A model generated the notes under the pieces. It had not been told where the DNA came from, ran no database searches, and was given only the letters and a program-made list of their open reading frames with translations. Positions 1 to 9,012 of a stretch of DNA of 64,000 nucleotides are shown piece after piece. Position 1 is the stretch's first letter; each line of letters begins with the position of its first letter. The translations under genes were made by a program, and so were the position numbers. Origin of the DNA: Desulfobaccales bacterium (lineage in GTDB: Bacteria; Desulfobacterota; Desulfobaccia; Desulfobaccales; 0-14-0-80-60-11); contig JBBFLF010000009.1 of NCBI GenBank assembly GCA_037481655.1, positions 1-64,000 on the forward strand, given 5' to 3'.

Positions 1-21
1 GTGCGGGGGGAGGGCAGGGAG

Positions 22-726
22 CTACGCTCCCTGGCCCTCTCCCCGCCAACTCCTCACATATCCCACCACCACATCCGGGCGGTTGGTGCCGATGCCGTCC
101 AGGGACATGGTGAGGTAGGGTTTCAGAGTCTCGAGGTCGTCGATGTTCCAGATGAACACCAAGAGACCGGCGGCGTGGGCTTGGGCCACCAGCTCCGGGG
201 TGACGTAGGCGTAGTGCAGCACCAAAGCGTCGGCCAGGGCGGCCCGGGCCAGCCCCGCGGGGTCCGCCGGGCAGCCCACCAGGAGCACCCCGGTCCTGAG
301 GCGGGGCTCGGCCGCCTTCATGGCCTTGACCACCGGGTGCCAGAAGGAGATGGCGTGCACCCGCTCGAAGAGCCGGTGGGAGCGGACGAATTCCGTCAGC
401 ACCGGGCCGGCCTCCGGGGCCTTCACCTCCACGATGAGGTGGGCCTGGGGCGTCACCAGCTCGGCCACCTCCTCCAGGCTGGGGATCCGCTCGCCTTTCC
501 CGGCGTCCAGACGCTTAAGCTCCGCCAAGGTGAAGTCCCGTACCCGGCCGCGGCCGTTGGTGGTGCGGTCCACGGTTTCGTCATGGATGACCACCAGGCG
601 GTCGTCCCGGGAGAGGTGCACATCCACCTCCACCGCCGTCACCCCCAGCTCCAAAGCCCGGCGGATGGACCTGAGCGTGTTTTCCGGCTCCAGACCCGCC
701 GCGCCCCGGTGTCCCATGATATACAT
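22..726 (-). CDS. Glycerophosphodiester phosphodiesterase
   Basis: A 234-aa GDPD-family protein that would hydrolyse glycerophosphodiesters to glycerol-3-phosphate and an alcohol. The N-terminus carries the family signature HRGAAGLEPENT, with the catalytic His at residue 5 and the Glu of PENT. EVDVHLSRDDRLVVIHDE supplies the metal-binding Glu/Asp and the second catalytic His. IVEVK and the final segment around IWNIDD and DGIGTNRPD follow the usual TIM-barrel order. The ATG at 726 is chosen because a GGGGGAG site lies just upstream and the HRG motif must be near the N-terminus; longer in-frame starts would overlap the divergent permease gene. There is no signal peptide, so it is probably cytoplasmic. 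It is transcribed away from the next gene across a gap of about 130 bp. Confidence 0.93.
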   Translation of the reverse strand: MYIMGHRGAAGLEPENTLRSIRRALELGVTAVEVDVHLSRDDRLVVIHDETVDRTTNGRGRVRDFTLAELKRLDAGKGERIPSLEEVAELVTPQAHLIVEVKAPEAGPVLTEFVRSHRLFERVHAISFWHPVVKAMKAAEPRLRTGVLLVGCPADPAGLARAALADALVLHYAYVTPELVAQAHAAGLLVFIWNIDDLETLKPYLTMSLDGIGTNRPDVVVGYVRSWRGEGQGA

Positions 727-859
727 CCGTCTCCCCCTTTTCCCTGCCAGGCCTTCCGTCGCCGCCCCCTTTGCGATAAAGTGAGGCGAAGCGAAGCCCC
801 TCCTTGAGGGGAAATCCGCTTTATCATCGCAGGATCCCGGCGGAAAAACAAGACGCCGC

Positions 860-1291
860 ATGACCTCGGAGGGCAAGGTGGCAGGCTGGTTCTGGCTGGC
901 TATGGGGGCCATTTTCCTGTGGGGGGCCTGGGGGGTGTTGGGGAAGGTGGCAGCCCGGAGCCTGCCCTTCCAGGCGGTGTATGCCGTGGGGGTGCTGGGG
1001 CATCTGGCCACGGTCGTGACGGTGCTGCTCACCACCGGCGGCCGCCTCCCCTGGCATCCGGCGGGCTGGGCTGCCGCCCTGGGGGCGGGTCTGTGCACCT
1101 CCGTGGGCCTGTTGTGCTTCTACGGCGCCCTGGCCCGGGGACCGGCGGCGGTGGTGGTGCCCCTGACCAGCCTCTACCCGGTGATCACCGTGCTTTTGAG
1201 CCGGGTCCTGTTGCAGGAGACCCTGACCCTCAGGCACCTGGCGGGCATCGCACTGGCGGTGGCGGCGGGCTGGCTCCTCTCCGAGGGATAG
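860..1291 (+). CDS. EamA/DMT-family small membrane permease
   Basis: A 143-aa hydrophobic protein corresponding to a single EamA domain rather than the usual tandem pair. About four to five membrane segments can be seen, roughly residues 8-30, 36-57, 66-88, 95-115 and 120-140. The pattern GPAAVVVPLTSLYPVITVLLSRVLLQETL, here cited by its start GPAAVVVPLTSLYP, is typical of the C-terminal part of an EamA repeat. Such half-size transporters generally act as dimers; the substrate is unknown. The gene is divergent from the GDPD gene and ends 7 bp before ruvX, so the two are probably co-transcribed. The ATG fits the first membrane segment. Confidence 0.8.
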   Translation: MTSEGKVAGWFWLAMGAIFLWGAWGVLGKVAARSLPFQAVYAVGVLGHLATVVTVLLTTGGRLPWHPAGWAAALGAGLCTSVGLLCFYGALARGPAAVVVPLTSLYPVITVLLSRVLLQETLTLRHLAGIALAVAAGWLLSEG

Positions 1292-1298
1292 GGGCGGC

Positions 1299-1727
1299 AT
1301 GGGCACGGAAATCCGCATCCTGGCCCTGGACGTAGGAGAGAAGCGCATCGGCGTGGCCATCAGCGATCCCCTGGGCCTCACCGCCCAGGGGCTGGGCGTC
1401 ATCGAGCGACGGGACCTGGCCCGGGATGTGGCGGCCATTATGGCCCTGGTGGCCGACTATCCGGTGCAGGAGATCGTGGTGGGCCTCCCCCGACATTTGG
1501 ACGGCCGGCCCGGCACCCATGCAGAGATGGCGCTGGAGCTGGCCGAGGTCCTGGGCCGGGAGCTGGGGGTGCCCGTCATTCCTTGGGACGAGCGGCTCAC
1601 CACCCAGGAGGCGGAGCGTCTGCTGGTGGCCGCGGATGTGAGCCGCAAGAAACGGCGCCGGGTGGTGGACCAGGTGGCTGCGGCCCTCATTCTGCAGGGT
1701 TACCTGGACCGCCGGCGGCAGACCTAA
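1299..1727 (+). CDS. ruvX: Putative pre-16S rRNA nuclease / Holliday junction resolvase RuvX (YqgF)
   Basis: A 142-aa RNase H-fold protein of the RuvX/YqgF family. It starts with the diagnostic nucleotide-binding strand LALDVGEKRIGVAISD (residues 8-23), which contains the first catalytic Asp. It continues with IVVGLPRHLDG and ends with the DERLTT motif (about residues 98-103) and the late Asp in VVDQVAAALILQGYL. The length matches the family (about 140 aa). YqgF is essential for 16S rRNA 5'-end maturation in E. coli and has also been assigned a Holliday-junction nuclease role. It lies just upstream of the dcw cluster, separated by about 260 bp of AT-rich promoter DNA. Confidence 0.93.
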   Translation: MGTEIRILALDVGEKRIGVAISDPLGLTAQGLGVIERRDLARDVAAIMALVADYPVQEIVVGLPRHLDGRPGTHAEMALELAEVLGRELGVPVIPWDERLTTQEAERLLVAADVSRKKRRRVVDQVAAALILQGYLDRRRQT

Positions 1728-1900
1728 GCTTTTCCCTCCACAATTCTTTTCTCCGCCTTTTCCTGATATTTTTATCGGGGATTCCCTGAGCGGACGGATT
1801 GTCCGGTCGGCCGCAGGTATGAGATTAACTTATTGATTTTCCTTTAATTATTTTAAATTCAGCCAAAGTTTGTGAAAGTTTTCCGAAGGGATTTTTTTCC

Positions 1901-1928
1901 TTGACAATTCCCTAAAAAAGGCTGAAAT
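1901..1928 (+). promoter_or_regulatory. Probable sigma-70 promoter of the dcw cluster
   Basis: A perfect -35 hexamer TTGACA at 1901-1906 is followed 16 bp later by TGAAAT (1923-1928), a 4/6 match to the -10 consensus. It lies in the most AT-rich stretch of the neighbourhood, upstream of the MraZ boxes and mraZ. The 1728-1900 part of the gap holds no ORF I can support. Confidence 0.6.
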
Positions 1929-1939
1929 TGGTTCCCGTG

Positions 1940-1969
1940 TGGGGAATTGTGGGTTAAAGTGGAGTGCCG
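1940..1969 (+). promoter_or_regulatory. MraZ-box-like direct repeats (three, 10-bp period)
   Basis: Three direct repeats begin at exactly 10-bp intervals: TGGGGAATTG (1940-1949), TGGGTTAAAG (1950-1959) and TGGAGTGCCG (1960-1969). MraZ proteins are known to bind direct TGGGN repeats spaced by 5 bp just upstream of their own gene, and this array sits 18 bp before the mraZ start and downstream of the promoter. Autorepression of the dcw cluster is the natural inference. Confidence 0.75.
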
Positions 1970-1987
1970 GGCCATAAAGGGGGAGCG

Positions 1988-2422
1988 GTGTTCACCGGTA
2001 GCTTCTTCCACTCCATGGACAACAAGGGACGGGTGAGCATCCCCTCCCGCTACCGGGACATCCTGCAGGAGCGCCAGGACCGGCAGCTCATGCTCACCAA
2101 CTGGGACGGCTACATCCTGGCCTTCCCCATGTCCGAATGGATCAAGGTGGAGGCCAAGATCGGCGAGTTGGCCCTCTTTCGCAAGGACCTCCGGGCCTTC
2201 CAGCGGTTCATCATCTCCGGGGCGGAGGAATGCCCCCTGGATCGCCAGGGCCGCATCCTCATTCCCCAAAATTTACGGGATTACGCCAAACTCACCCGGG
2301 ATGTGGCCCTGGTGGGCGCGGTGCGCTGCTTTGAGATCTGGGACCGGGCCGCCTTCGAGGCCCACCGCAAGCAGCTGGAAGAATCCATCAATGAAGAGGT
2401 ATTGCACGAATTGCTGATTTAG
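1988..2422 (+). CDS. mraZ: Transcriptional regulator MraZ
   Basis: A 144-aa MraZ protein with two AbrB-like (SpoVT) domains. The first runs from the N-terminus through HSMDNKGRVSIPSRYRD (a DxKGRxSIPxRxR motif). The second contains CPLDRQGRILIPQNLRDYA at about residues 80-98. MraZ forms ring-shaped oligomers, binds DNA and regulates the dcw operon. The GTG at 1988 is preferred over the GTG at 1964 because AAAGGGGGAG precedes it at good spacing, family members begin MFxGS, and the upstream start would lie inside the third operator repeat. It is first in the cluster and 17 bp before rsmH. Confidence 0.95.
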   Translation: MFTGSFFHSMDNKGRVSIPSRYRDILQERQDRQLMLTNWDGYILAFPMSEWIKVEAKIGELALFRKDLRAFQRFIISGAEECPLDRQGRILIPQNLRDYAKLTRDVALVGAVRCFEIWDRAAFEAHRKQLEESINEEVLHELLI

Positions 2423-2439
2423 ACCAGGACCAGACCCCG

Positions 2440-3321
2440 GTGCACGCACCGGTGATGGTAGCGGAGGTGGTAGGGGGCCTCAATTGCCGGCCCGGCCGTC
2501 TGTATGTGGATGGCACCATCGGCGAGGGGGGACACGCAGTGGCCATCCTGGACCGCATCGCTCAAGAGGGGGAGCTGGTGGGACTGGATCGCAATCCAGT
2601 CGTTCTTGAAGCGACCGCCCGGCGGCTGGCCCCCTACACCTCCCGCTTTTTTCTCTTTCCCGCCCCGTTCAGCCGCCTGGGGGAGGTGCTGGCGGCCCTG
2701 GGGCGGTCTCAGGCCGCCGGCATTCTGCTGGATCTGGGCCTCTCCTCGTATCTTCTGGAACGCTCCGGCCGGGGTTTCAGCTTCCGCCGGGAGGAGCCCC
2801 TGGACATGCGCTACAACCCCGCCGAGCCCCTGCCCACGGCCGCGGAGCTGCTGAACACGCTCCCCGAAGCCGAGCTGGCCCGCATCTTTTGGGAGTATGG
2901 CGAGGAGCCCCGGGCCCGGCAGGTGGCCAAGGCGGTAGTGGAGGCAAGGCAGCGCCGGCCGCTCAGCACCACCTCCGACCTGCTGGAGGCGGTGCAGCCG
3001 GTGCTGAAGCCCCGGCCCGGCAGCCGCCGGCACCCGGCCACCCGGATCTTTCAGGCCTTGAGGATGGCGGTGAACCGGGAGCTGGAGGAGCTGGAGACAT
3101 TCCTTAACCAGGCTCCGGCCTGGCTGGAACCCAGCGGCCGCCTGGTGATCCTCTCCTATCATTCCCTGGAGGACCGCCTGGTGAAACAGCACTTTCAGGA
3201 GTGGGAACGCCAGGGCCTGTGCCGGCGGCTGACCAAAAAGCCGCTCAGGCCCACGGACGAGGAGGTTCGGGCCAATCCCCGGGCCCGCACCGCCCGCCTG
3301 CGCATCGCCGAAAAACTCTGA
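2440..3321 (+). CDS. rsmH: 16S rRNA (cytosine(1402)-N4)-methyltransferase
   Basis: A 293-aa RsmH (MraW) protein that uses SAM to methylate N4 of C1402 in the 16S rRNA decoding centre. The SAM-binding segment YVDGTIGEGGHAVAIL is at about residues 22-37, and the second motif is ILLDLGLSSYLLERSGRGFSF. The RsmH-specific IFQALRMAVNREL and ILSYHSLEDRLVKQHF segments lie in the C-terminal third. Translation starts at a GTG. Gene order mraZ-rsmH-ftsL-ftsI is the standard start of a dcw cluster. Confidence 0.96.
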   Translation: MHAPVMVAEVVGGLNCRPGRLYVDGTIGEGGHAVAILDRIAQEGELVGLDRNPVVLEATARRLAPYTSRFFLFPAPFSRLGEVLAALGRSQAAGILLDLGLSSYLLERSGRGFSFRREEPLDMRYNPAEPLPTAAELLNTLPEAELARIFWEYGEEPRARQVAKAVVEARQRRPLSTTSDLLEAVQPVLKPRPGSRRHPATRIFQALRMAVNRELEELETFLNQAPAWLEPSGRLVILSYHSLEDRLVKQHFQEWERQGLCRRLTKKPLRPTDEEVRANPRARTARLRIAEKL

Positions 3322-3340
3322 GCCGGTAAGGAGGTTTTTC

Positions 3341-3694
3341 ATGCCCGCCCCGCTGACTCTGCGTCTCCAGGCCGTCAATCATGCGCTCTTCGCCAAAAAC
3401 CGCAAGCTGGTGCACTCCGACAGCCGGCTGGGCCGGGCCGTGGTCACCGTGCTCATCTGCGCCACCTTGGGGCTGGTGACCACCTCCATCATCTGGGCCT
3501 GGAGCAGCGTCCAGGTGGTGGAGCTGCAGTACCAGATCTCCCAGGCCCAAGAGATTCAGAAACAGCATCGGGAACTTTACGAGAAACTGCTCATTGAATA
3601 CGCCAACCTCACCGGAGCCCCTCGCCTGGAGAAGCTGGCGGATAAATATGGCATGCTGCCGCCGGAGCCTTCTCAGATCATCCGGGTGCCATGA
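3341..3694 (+). CDS. ftsL: FtsL-like cell division protein
   Basis: A 117-aa bitopic protein with a cytoplasmic basic N-terminus, one transmembrane helix (about residues 31-53), and a periplasmic helical region rich in Gln, Glu and Leu (about 58-95) that should form the FtsB/FtsL coiled coil. Sequence conservation of FtsL is low, so the call rests on size, topology and the invariant position between rsmH and ftsI. AAGGAGG lies upstream of the ATG, and the stop codon overlaps the ftsI start by 4 nt. FtsL acts in the FtsQLB complex that activates FtsWI. Confidence 0.8.
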   Translation: MPAPLTLRLQAVNHALFAKNRKLVHSDSRLGRAVVTVLICATLGLVTTSIIWAWSSVQVVELQYQISQAQEIQKQHRELYEKLLIEYANLTGAPRLEKLADKYGMLPPEPSQIIRVP

Positions 3695-5778
3695 GTTACT
3701 TCCTGAACAAGTGGGTGCGCCTGCGCCTGGTGCTGGTGGCCGTGTTTCTGGCAGGGCTCGGCCTGCTGGTCGTGGGGCGCTTCCTCCATCTCCAGGTCCT
3801 ACAGGGCTCGGCCCTGAGGGAGGAGGCCGAGGCCTGTCTCCGCAAGCTCGCCCCGGTGCTGCCGGAGCGGGGCCTCATCTTGGACCGCCACGGCGCCGAG
3901 CTGGCGGTGAGCACCCGGGTGTACTCCGCCGTGGCCCATCCCCGGCAACTGAAAAACCCCCAGCGGCTGGCCAAGGAGCTGGCGCCGGTTTTGGGAATGA
4001 GCGTCAAGGACCTCCAGGAGCTCCTCACCTCGGAGCAGCCCTTTGTGTGGCTCAAACGCCACCTCACCCCGGAGCGGGAGGCGGCCTTCCGGGCCTGGCA
4101 GGAGCGGGTGCAGGAGCGGGCCCAGAAAAAGGGCGGGCCCCAATCCCGCCAGGAAGAGGACGCCATCTATCTGTTGCCGGAATCCAAGCGCTTTTACCCC
4201 CAGCAGACCCTGGCCGGGCCCATCTTGGGGTTCTGCAATATCGACGGCGTGGGGCTGGAGGGCCTGGAATACCAGTTTAACCGGGAGCTCTACGGCAAGC
4301 CCAAGAAGGTGCAGCGGCTCATGGATGCCCGGGGCCGCATCGTGGTCACCGAGGAGAAGGCCTTTGACCCGGAGGTCCGGGGCCACAACCTGGTCCTGAC
4401 CATCGACCGCACCATCCAGTATATTGTGGAAAAGGAGCTGGCCAAAGGGGTGGCCAAGTGGAACGCCGCCGGCGGCTACGCCATGGTCATGCGGCCGCAG
4501 ACGGGGGAAATCCTGGCCATGGCCCAGCTCCCCACCATGGACCCCAACCAGCCGGCCCGGGCCCCGGAATTTGCCCGCAAGAACCGCAACCTCACCGAGG
4601 CCCTGGAGCCGGGGAGCGCCTTCAAGATCTTCATCGTCGCCTCGGCGCTGGACGCCGGGCTGGTGAAGCCCACGGACCGCTACCATTGCGAAAACGGCGT
4701 TTGGCAATTGGGGGCCAAGGAGCGCATCCGGGACGTGCACGCTTACGGCGGCCTGACGGTGCAGCAGATCATCCAGAAATCCAGCAACATCGGCTCCGCC
4801 AAGATCGCCAACCGCCTGGGCCCGGCCCGGCTGGACGATTATCTTCGGGCCTTCGGCTTCGGCTCCCGCACCGGTATCCCCTTCCCCGGGGAGACGCCGG
4901 GTCTGGTGAAGAATCACCGGCGTATCCGCTCGCCCCTGGATCGGGCCACCACCGCCTTCGGGCAGGGTATCTCGGTCTCCGTCCTGCAGCTCACCACCGC
5001 CTTGGCGGCCCTGGGCAATGACGGGGTGCTGATGCGGCCGCTCTTGGTCAAGGAGATCGTCAACGCCCAAGGGGAAAAGGTGGAGGAATTCCAGCCCCAT
5101 CCGGTGCGCCGGGTGCTGTCCTCCCAGGCCACTCGCCAGATTTTGGCCATGATGCAGACGGTGACCGAGCCCGGGGGCACCGCCGCCGGCATGGCCCCGC
5201 CGGGTTTCACCGCCGCCGGCAAGACCGGCACCGCCCAGAAGGTGGTGGGCCGGGCCTACTCCCACAGCAAGTTCAACTCCGTCTTTGTGGGACTGGTGCC
5301 GGCGGACCACCCCGTGCTGGCCATCACAGTGATTATTGATGAATCCAAAGGCGCCATCTACGGCGGGGTGGTGGCGGCCCCCATCTTCCGGGAGATCGCC
5401 ACCCAGGTGCTGCGGGTGCTGGGCTATCATCCCCCGACGCCCAATTTGCCCGTCCTGGCCAACGGCAAGAAAGCCCCGGACCCCGCCGGCGGCCGCAAGA
5501 ACCGGGAGGTGGTGCCCGCTTCCGTGTTGTCACTCCCGGAACTCCTCCCGGAGGTGGTCGTGCCCGCCGCGACGCCGACCCTGAAGCCGGGGGAGCCCTT
5601 GAAGGTCATGCCCGATGTCCGGGGCCTCACCATCCGGCAGGTGCTGGACCTGCTCCACCAGGCCGGGGTGCGCTGCCACTTGGAGGGGAGCGGCCTGGCG
5701 GTGGAGCAGGACCCGGCCCCCGGCACCGAACTGACGCCCGGCGCGGTGTGCGCGGTGAAATTCCGCTCCCCTCTCTGA
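3691..5778 (+). CDS. ftsI: Peptidoglycan D,D-transpeptidase FtsI (PBP3) with C-terminal PASTA domain
   Basis: A 695-aa class B penicillin-binding protein. One membrane anchor lies at about residues 11-31, followed by the dimerisation domain and the transpeptidase domain. The active site is complete: Ser309 in SAFK (309-312), SSN at 364-366 and KTG at 511-513. A PASTA domain follows (about 638-695, starting VMPDVRGLTIRQVL), linked by a Pro/Ala-rich segment. PASTA-bearing FtsI is common in deltaproteobacterial lineages but absent from E. coli FtsI. It cross-links septal peptidoglycan with FtsW. ATG overlaps ftsL by 4 nt. Confidence 0.96.
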   Translation: MSYFLNKWVRLRLVLVAVFLAGLGLLVVGRFLHLQVLQGSALREEAEACLRKLAPVLPERGLILDRHGAELAVSTRVYSAVAHPRQLKNPQRLAKELAPVLGMSVKDLQELLTSEQPFVWLKRHLTPEREAAFRAWQERVQERAQKKGGPQSRQEEDAIYLLPESKRFYPQQTLAGPILGFCNIDGVGLEGLEYQFNRELYGKPKKVQRLMDARGRIVVTEEKAFDPEVRGHNLVLTIDRTIQYIVEKELAKGVAKWNAAGGYAMVMRPQTGEILAMAQLPTMDPNQPARAPEFARKNRNLTEALEPGSAFKIFIVASALDAGLVKPTDRYHCENGVWQLGAKERIRDVHAYGGLTVQQIIQKSSNIGSAKIANRLGPARLDDYLRAFGFGSRTGIPFPGETPGLVKNHRRIRSPLDRATTAFGQGISVSVLQLTTALAALGNDGVLMRPLLVKEIVNAQGEKVEEFQPHPVRRVLSSQATRQILAMMQTVTEPGGTAAGMAPPGFTAAGKTGTAQKVVGRAYSHSKFNSVFVGLVPADHPVLAITVIIDESKGAIYGGVVAAPIFREIATQVLRVLGYHPPTPNLPVLANGKKAPDPAGGRKNREVVPASVLSLPELLPEVVVPAATPTLKPGEPLKVMPDVRGLTIRQVLDLLHQAGVRCHLEGSGLAVEQDPAPGTELTPGAVCAVKFRSPL

Positions 5779-5915
5779 AGCGGGATGAGGGGGAGGTTGT
5801 CAAGCCGGGCGAGTTTGGATAGGATGTGAGCGTGGTGGGTCTCAACCCCAGCCCCGACCGCTTCCCCCGTCCACCTGAGATGTCAAGTCGCTTTCAGCCG
5901 TTATCCGAGGTGTCC

Positions 5916-7454
5916 ATGCCCGTCGCCGGAACTCCCACCCTTGGCCAGCTTCTGGAGGGTCTGGAGGGCTGCCGGGTGAGGGGAGACGCCTCCCTGCCGG
6001 TGCCGGGGATCGCTTATCACTCCCGGGAGGTGGTGCCAGGGGGGATGTTTGTGGCCATCCGGGGCCTCACCACTGATGGCCGGCTCTATGTGCCCGCGGC
6101 CCTGGAGCAGGGGGCCCGCATCGTGGTGAGCGACCGGGAGTTGAGCGTGCCGGAGGGGATTACCCTGGTCCAGGTGCCCGACGCCCGCCTGGCCCTGGCG
6201 CACTTAAGCGCCGCCTTTTACGGCCACCCCAGCCGGGAGCTCACCCTCATCGGCATCACCGGCACCAACGGCAAGACCACCACGGCGTATCTCCTGGAGG
6301 CCATCCTCACTGCCGCCGGCCACCGGGTGGGGGTGTTGGGCACGGTGAATTACCGCCTGGGGGAACGGCGCTGGCCGGCGCCGGTGACCACCCCCGAGAG
6401 CCTGGACCTGAACCGCTATTTACGGGAAATGCGTCAGGCCGAGGCCACCCATGCAGTGATGGAGGTCTCCTCCCACGCCCTGGACCTGAAGCGGGTGGAC
6501 CGGGTGGCCTTTGACGCCGCCATCTTCACCAATCTCTCCCAGGACCACCTGGATTACCACCGGGATCTGGAGAGCTATTTTCAGGCCAAGTCCCGGCTAT
6601 TCCTGGAAATTCTCGGCGATGGGGGCCCCCGGGGGCTGGCGGTGCTCTCGGTGGACGACCCCTGGGTGCGCCGACTATGGCCCCGGGTGCCCGGTCCGGT
6701 GCTCACCTGCGGGCGCCATTTTGAGGCCCAGGTGCGGCCGGTGTGGACCGACTTCCGCCAGGACGGCCTCACCGCCCGCCTCACCACCCCCTGGGGCGAG
6801 CTCACCTTACAGTCCCGACTGGTGGGCCCCTTCAACCTGGCCAATATCCTGGCGGCCACGGCCGCCGCCCTGGGGCTGGGGGTGGCGCCGGAAGCCGTGG
6901 CCGCGGGGGTGGCGCGGCTCCCCGGTGTGCCGGGGCGACTGGAGCGCTTTGGGCCGCCGGCGGGCCCCCACATCTTTGTGGATTACGCCCACACCCCCGA
7001 TGCGTTGGCCTCGGTGCTGGCGGCCCTCACCACCCTCGGGTTTGGCCGTATCATCACGGTTTTCGGCTGCGGCGGCGACCGGGACCGCAGCAAGCGGCCC
7101 CTCATGGGCCAGGCCGCGGCGGAGGCGAGCCGCCTGGTGATTGTCACCACCGACAACCCCCGCACCGAGGATCCCCTGGGGATCATCGCCGACATCGAGG
7201 CGGGCCTGGCCGAGGCAGGGCTCAAGCCCCTGAGCCTGGCCGCCATCTGCCGGGGGGAGCCCGGGTATGTGGTGGTGCCGGACCGGCGGGAAGCCATCCG
7301 GCTGGCGGTGCGCCTGGCGGAGCCCGGGGAGGCGGTGCTGGTGGCCGGCAAAGGCCACGAGGATTACCAGATCTGGGGGACCCGCAAGATCCATTTCGAC
7401 GACCGGGAAGAGGTCTGCCAGGCCCTCCGGGAGCGGGGCTGGCAACCAGATTGA
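5916..7454 (+). CDS. murE: UDP-MurNAc-tripeptide synthetase MurE (meso-DAP type)
   Basis: A 512-aa Mur ligase that adds meso-diaminopimelate to UDP-MurNAc-L-Ala-D-Glu. The P-loop ITGTNGKTTT is at about residues 110-119. The amino-acid specificity motif DNPR falls at residues 413-416, the signature for meso-DAP rather than lysine. Mid-domain motifs NLSQDHLDYH and FVDYAHTPDAL and the late GKGHEDYQ are intact. The ATG at 5916 is chosen because GAGG precedes it by 5 nt and the family N-terminal domain begins there; ATG 5880 and GTG 5826 lack good ribosome sites. The 137-bp gap after ftsI holds no other gene. Confidence 0.95.
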   Translation: MPVAGTPTLGQLLEGLEGCRVRGDASLPVPGIAYHSREVVPGGMFVAIRGLTTDGRLYVPAALEQGARIVVSDRELSVPEGITLVQVPDARLALAHLSAAFYGHPSRELTLIGITGTNGKTTTAYLLEAILTAAGHRVGVLGTVNYRLGERRWPAPVTTPESLDLNRYLREMRQAEATHAVMEVSSHALDLKRVDRVAFDAAIFTNLSQDHLDYHRDLESYFQAKSRLFLEILGDGGPRGLAVLSVDDPWVRRLWPRVPGPVLTCGRHFEAQVRPVWTDFRQDGLTARLTTPWGELTLQSRLVGPFNLANILAATAAALGLGVAPEAVAAGVARLPGVPGRLERFGPPAGPHIFVDYAHTPDALASVLAALTTLGFGRIITVFGCGGDRDRSKRPLMGQAAAEASRLVIVTTDNPRTEDPLGIIADIEAGLAEAGLKPLSLAAICRGEPGYVVVPDRREAIRLAVRLAEPGEAVLVAGKGHEDYQIWGTRKIHFDDREEVCQALRERGWQPD

Positions 7455-7559
7455 GCTCGGGCACTGCCCCAGGGCAGCCCATGGTCACGGGGGCAGATGA
7501 GCTTCGGGATCGGAAAGATTTTTTGACATCATCAACTGCCGGCTGAGCATGTTATTCAG

Positions 7560-8963
7560 ATGACCGCCACCTTCACCGCCGCCGAGATTGTGGCCGCCAC
7601 CGGAGGAAAGCTCCTTCGGGGGGAGCCCCGCCGCGCCTTTGCCGGGGTGTCCACCGACTCCCGCACCTGCCAGGCAGGCAACGTGTTTGTTCCCCTGAAA
7701 GGGGAGCGCCACGACGGCCATGTTTATCTCCCCCAAGTCCTGAGACGGGGGGCCGGGGCAGTGCTGGTGGCGGAGTCCTGGCTCGGCCGGGCCCCGGTGG
7801 CCGCTCTGCCGCCGGAGCTCACCGTCATTGCCGTGCCGGACACCCTGACCGCCCTGGGAGACCTGGCCCGGGCCTGGCGCCGGCGCTTTCCCGGGCCGGT
7901 GGTGAGCCTCACCGGCAGTTGCGGCAAAACCACCGCCAAAGAGATGACCGCCCGGGTCCTGGGCAGCCGTTTCCGGGTGCTGAAAAATGAGCTTAACCTC
8001 AACAACCTCATCGGCCTGCCCCAGACCCTGCTGAGGCTGGATGCCGGTTATGACGCCGGGGTGCTGGAGATGGGCATGAACCGCTTCGGGGAGATCCGGC
8101 GGTTGACCGAGATCTCCCAGCCCACCGTGGGGGTGTGGCTCAATGTCCATCCGGCCCATACCGAGGGGGTGGGCTGCGTGGAGGGGGTGGCCGGGGCCAA
8201 GGCGGAGATCCTGGGGGCCTTGCCCCCCGGAGCCCTGCTGGTGTATAACGCCGACGACTGCCGGGTGGCGGCCCGGGCGGCCCACTATCCCGGCCCCAAG
8301 CTGGGTTTCGGGAGCTCCCCCGAGGCCCGGCTGCGGCTGCTCCGCCGTTCACCTCAGGGTCTGGCGGGGCAAAGGGCCCTGGTGGCCTGGGAGGGGCGCA
8401 CCTTCACCCTCACCCTCACCGTCCCGGGGCGCCACATGGTGCTGAATGCCCTGGCGGCCGTGGGCGTGGGGCTGGGTCTGGGCCTGAGCCCGGAGGAGGC
8501 GGCCGCCGCCTTAGCCGGCTTCACCGCCATTCACCGGCGCTCCCAGGTCCTCACCCTGCCCTCCGGGGTGCACCTCCTCAACGACTGTTACAACGCCAAC
8601 CCCGGCTCCATGGCCGCGGCCTTGGAGCTGCTGTCCGAGCTCAAGGGCCAAGGCCGGGCCGCCGCTGCCCTGGGGGACATGCTGGAGCTGGGGAGCTTAA
8701 GTCAGGCCGCCCACCGGGAGCTGGGCCGCCAGGCGGTGGCCGCCGGGGTGGAGTTCCTGACGGTGGTGGGGAATTTCCGGGAAGAGGTGGCCGCCGGCGC
8801 CCGGGAGGCGGGCCTTCCGGCTGCGGCCATCAAGCCGGTGGCCGACAAATCCCAGGCCGTGCGAACACTCCGGGATTTCCTCCGGCCGGGGGACTGGCTG
8901 CTGGTGAAGGGCTCCCGCTCCATGCACATGGAGGCGGTGGTGGCGGGCCTGGCCGCCGCCTGA
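7560..8963 (+). CDS. murF: UDP-MurNAc-tripeptide D-Ala-D-Ala ligase MurF
   Basis: A 467-aa MurF, which adds D-alanyl-D-alanine to complete the UDP-MurNAc-pentapeptide. The ATP P-loop is LTGSCGKTTAKEM at about residues 116-128. The MurF signature NELNLNNLIGLP and EMGMNRFGEI follow, with LLNDCYNANPGSM and GDMLELG in the C-terminal half. Length and motif order match the family. The ribosome site before the ATG is weak. About 105 bp separate it from murE, an unusually loose junction for this cluster. Confidence 0.95.
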   Translation: MTATFTAAEIVAATGGKLLRGEPRRAFAGVSTDSRTCQAGNVFVPLKGERHDGHVYLPQVLRRGAGAVLVAESWLGRAPVAALPPELTVIAVPDTLTALGDLARAWRRRFPGPVVSLTGSCGKTTAKEMTARVLGSRFRVLKNELNLNNLIGLPQTLLRLDAGYDAGVLEMGMNRFGEIRRLTEISQPTVGVWLNVHPAHTEGVGCVEGVAGAKAEILGALPPGALLVYNADDCRVAARAAHYPGPKLGFGSSPEARLRLLRRSPQGLAGQRALVAWEGRTFTLTLTVPGRHMVLNALAAVGVGLGLGLSPEEAAAALAGFTAIHRRSQVLTLPSGVHLLNDCYNANPGSMAAALELLSELKGQGRAAAALGDMLELGSLSQAAHRELGRQAVAAGVEFLTVVGNFREEVAAGAREAGLPAAAIKPVADKSQAVRTLRDFLRPGDWLLVKGSRSMHMEAVVAGLAAA

Positions 8964-9012
8964 ATCCTTCGGCCGGCCATGAATTTCCCTTAAGCGAGTA
9001 TCCGAGCCGATC

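Noticed and set aside
5826-5915. N-terminal extension of MurE from GTG 5826
   Set aside because: No ribosome site precedes GTG 5826 or ATG 5880, and the extra 30 residues are Pro/Ser-rich and outside the family's domain.
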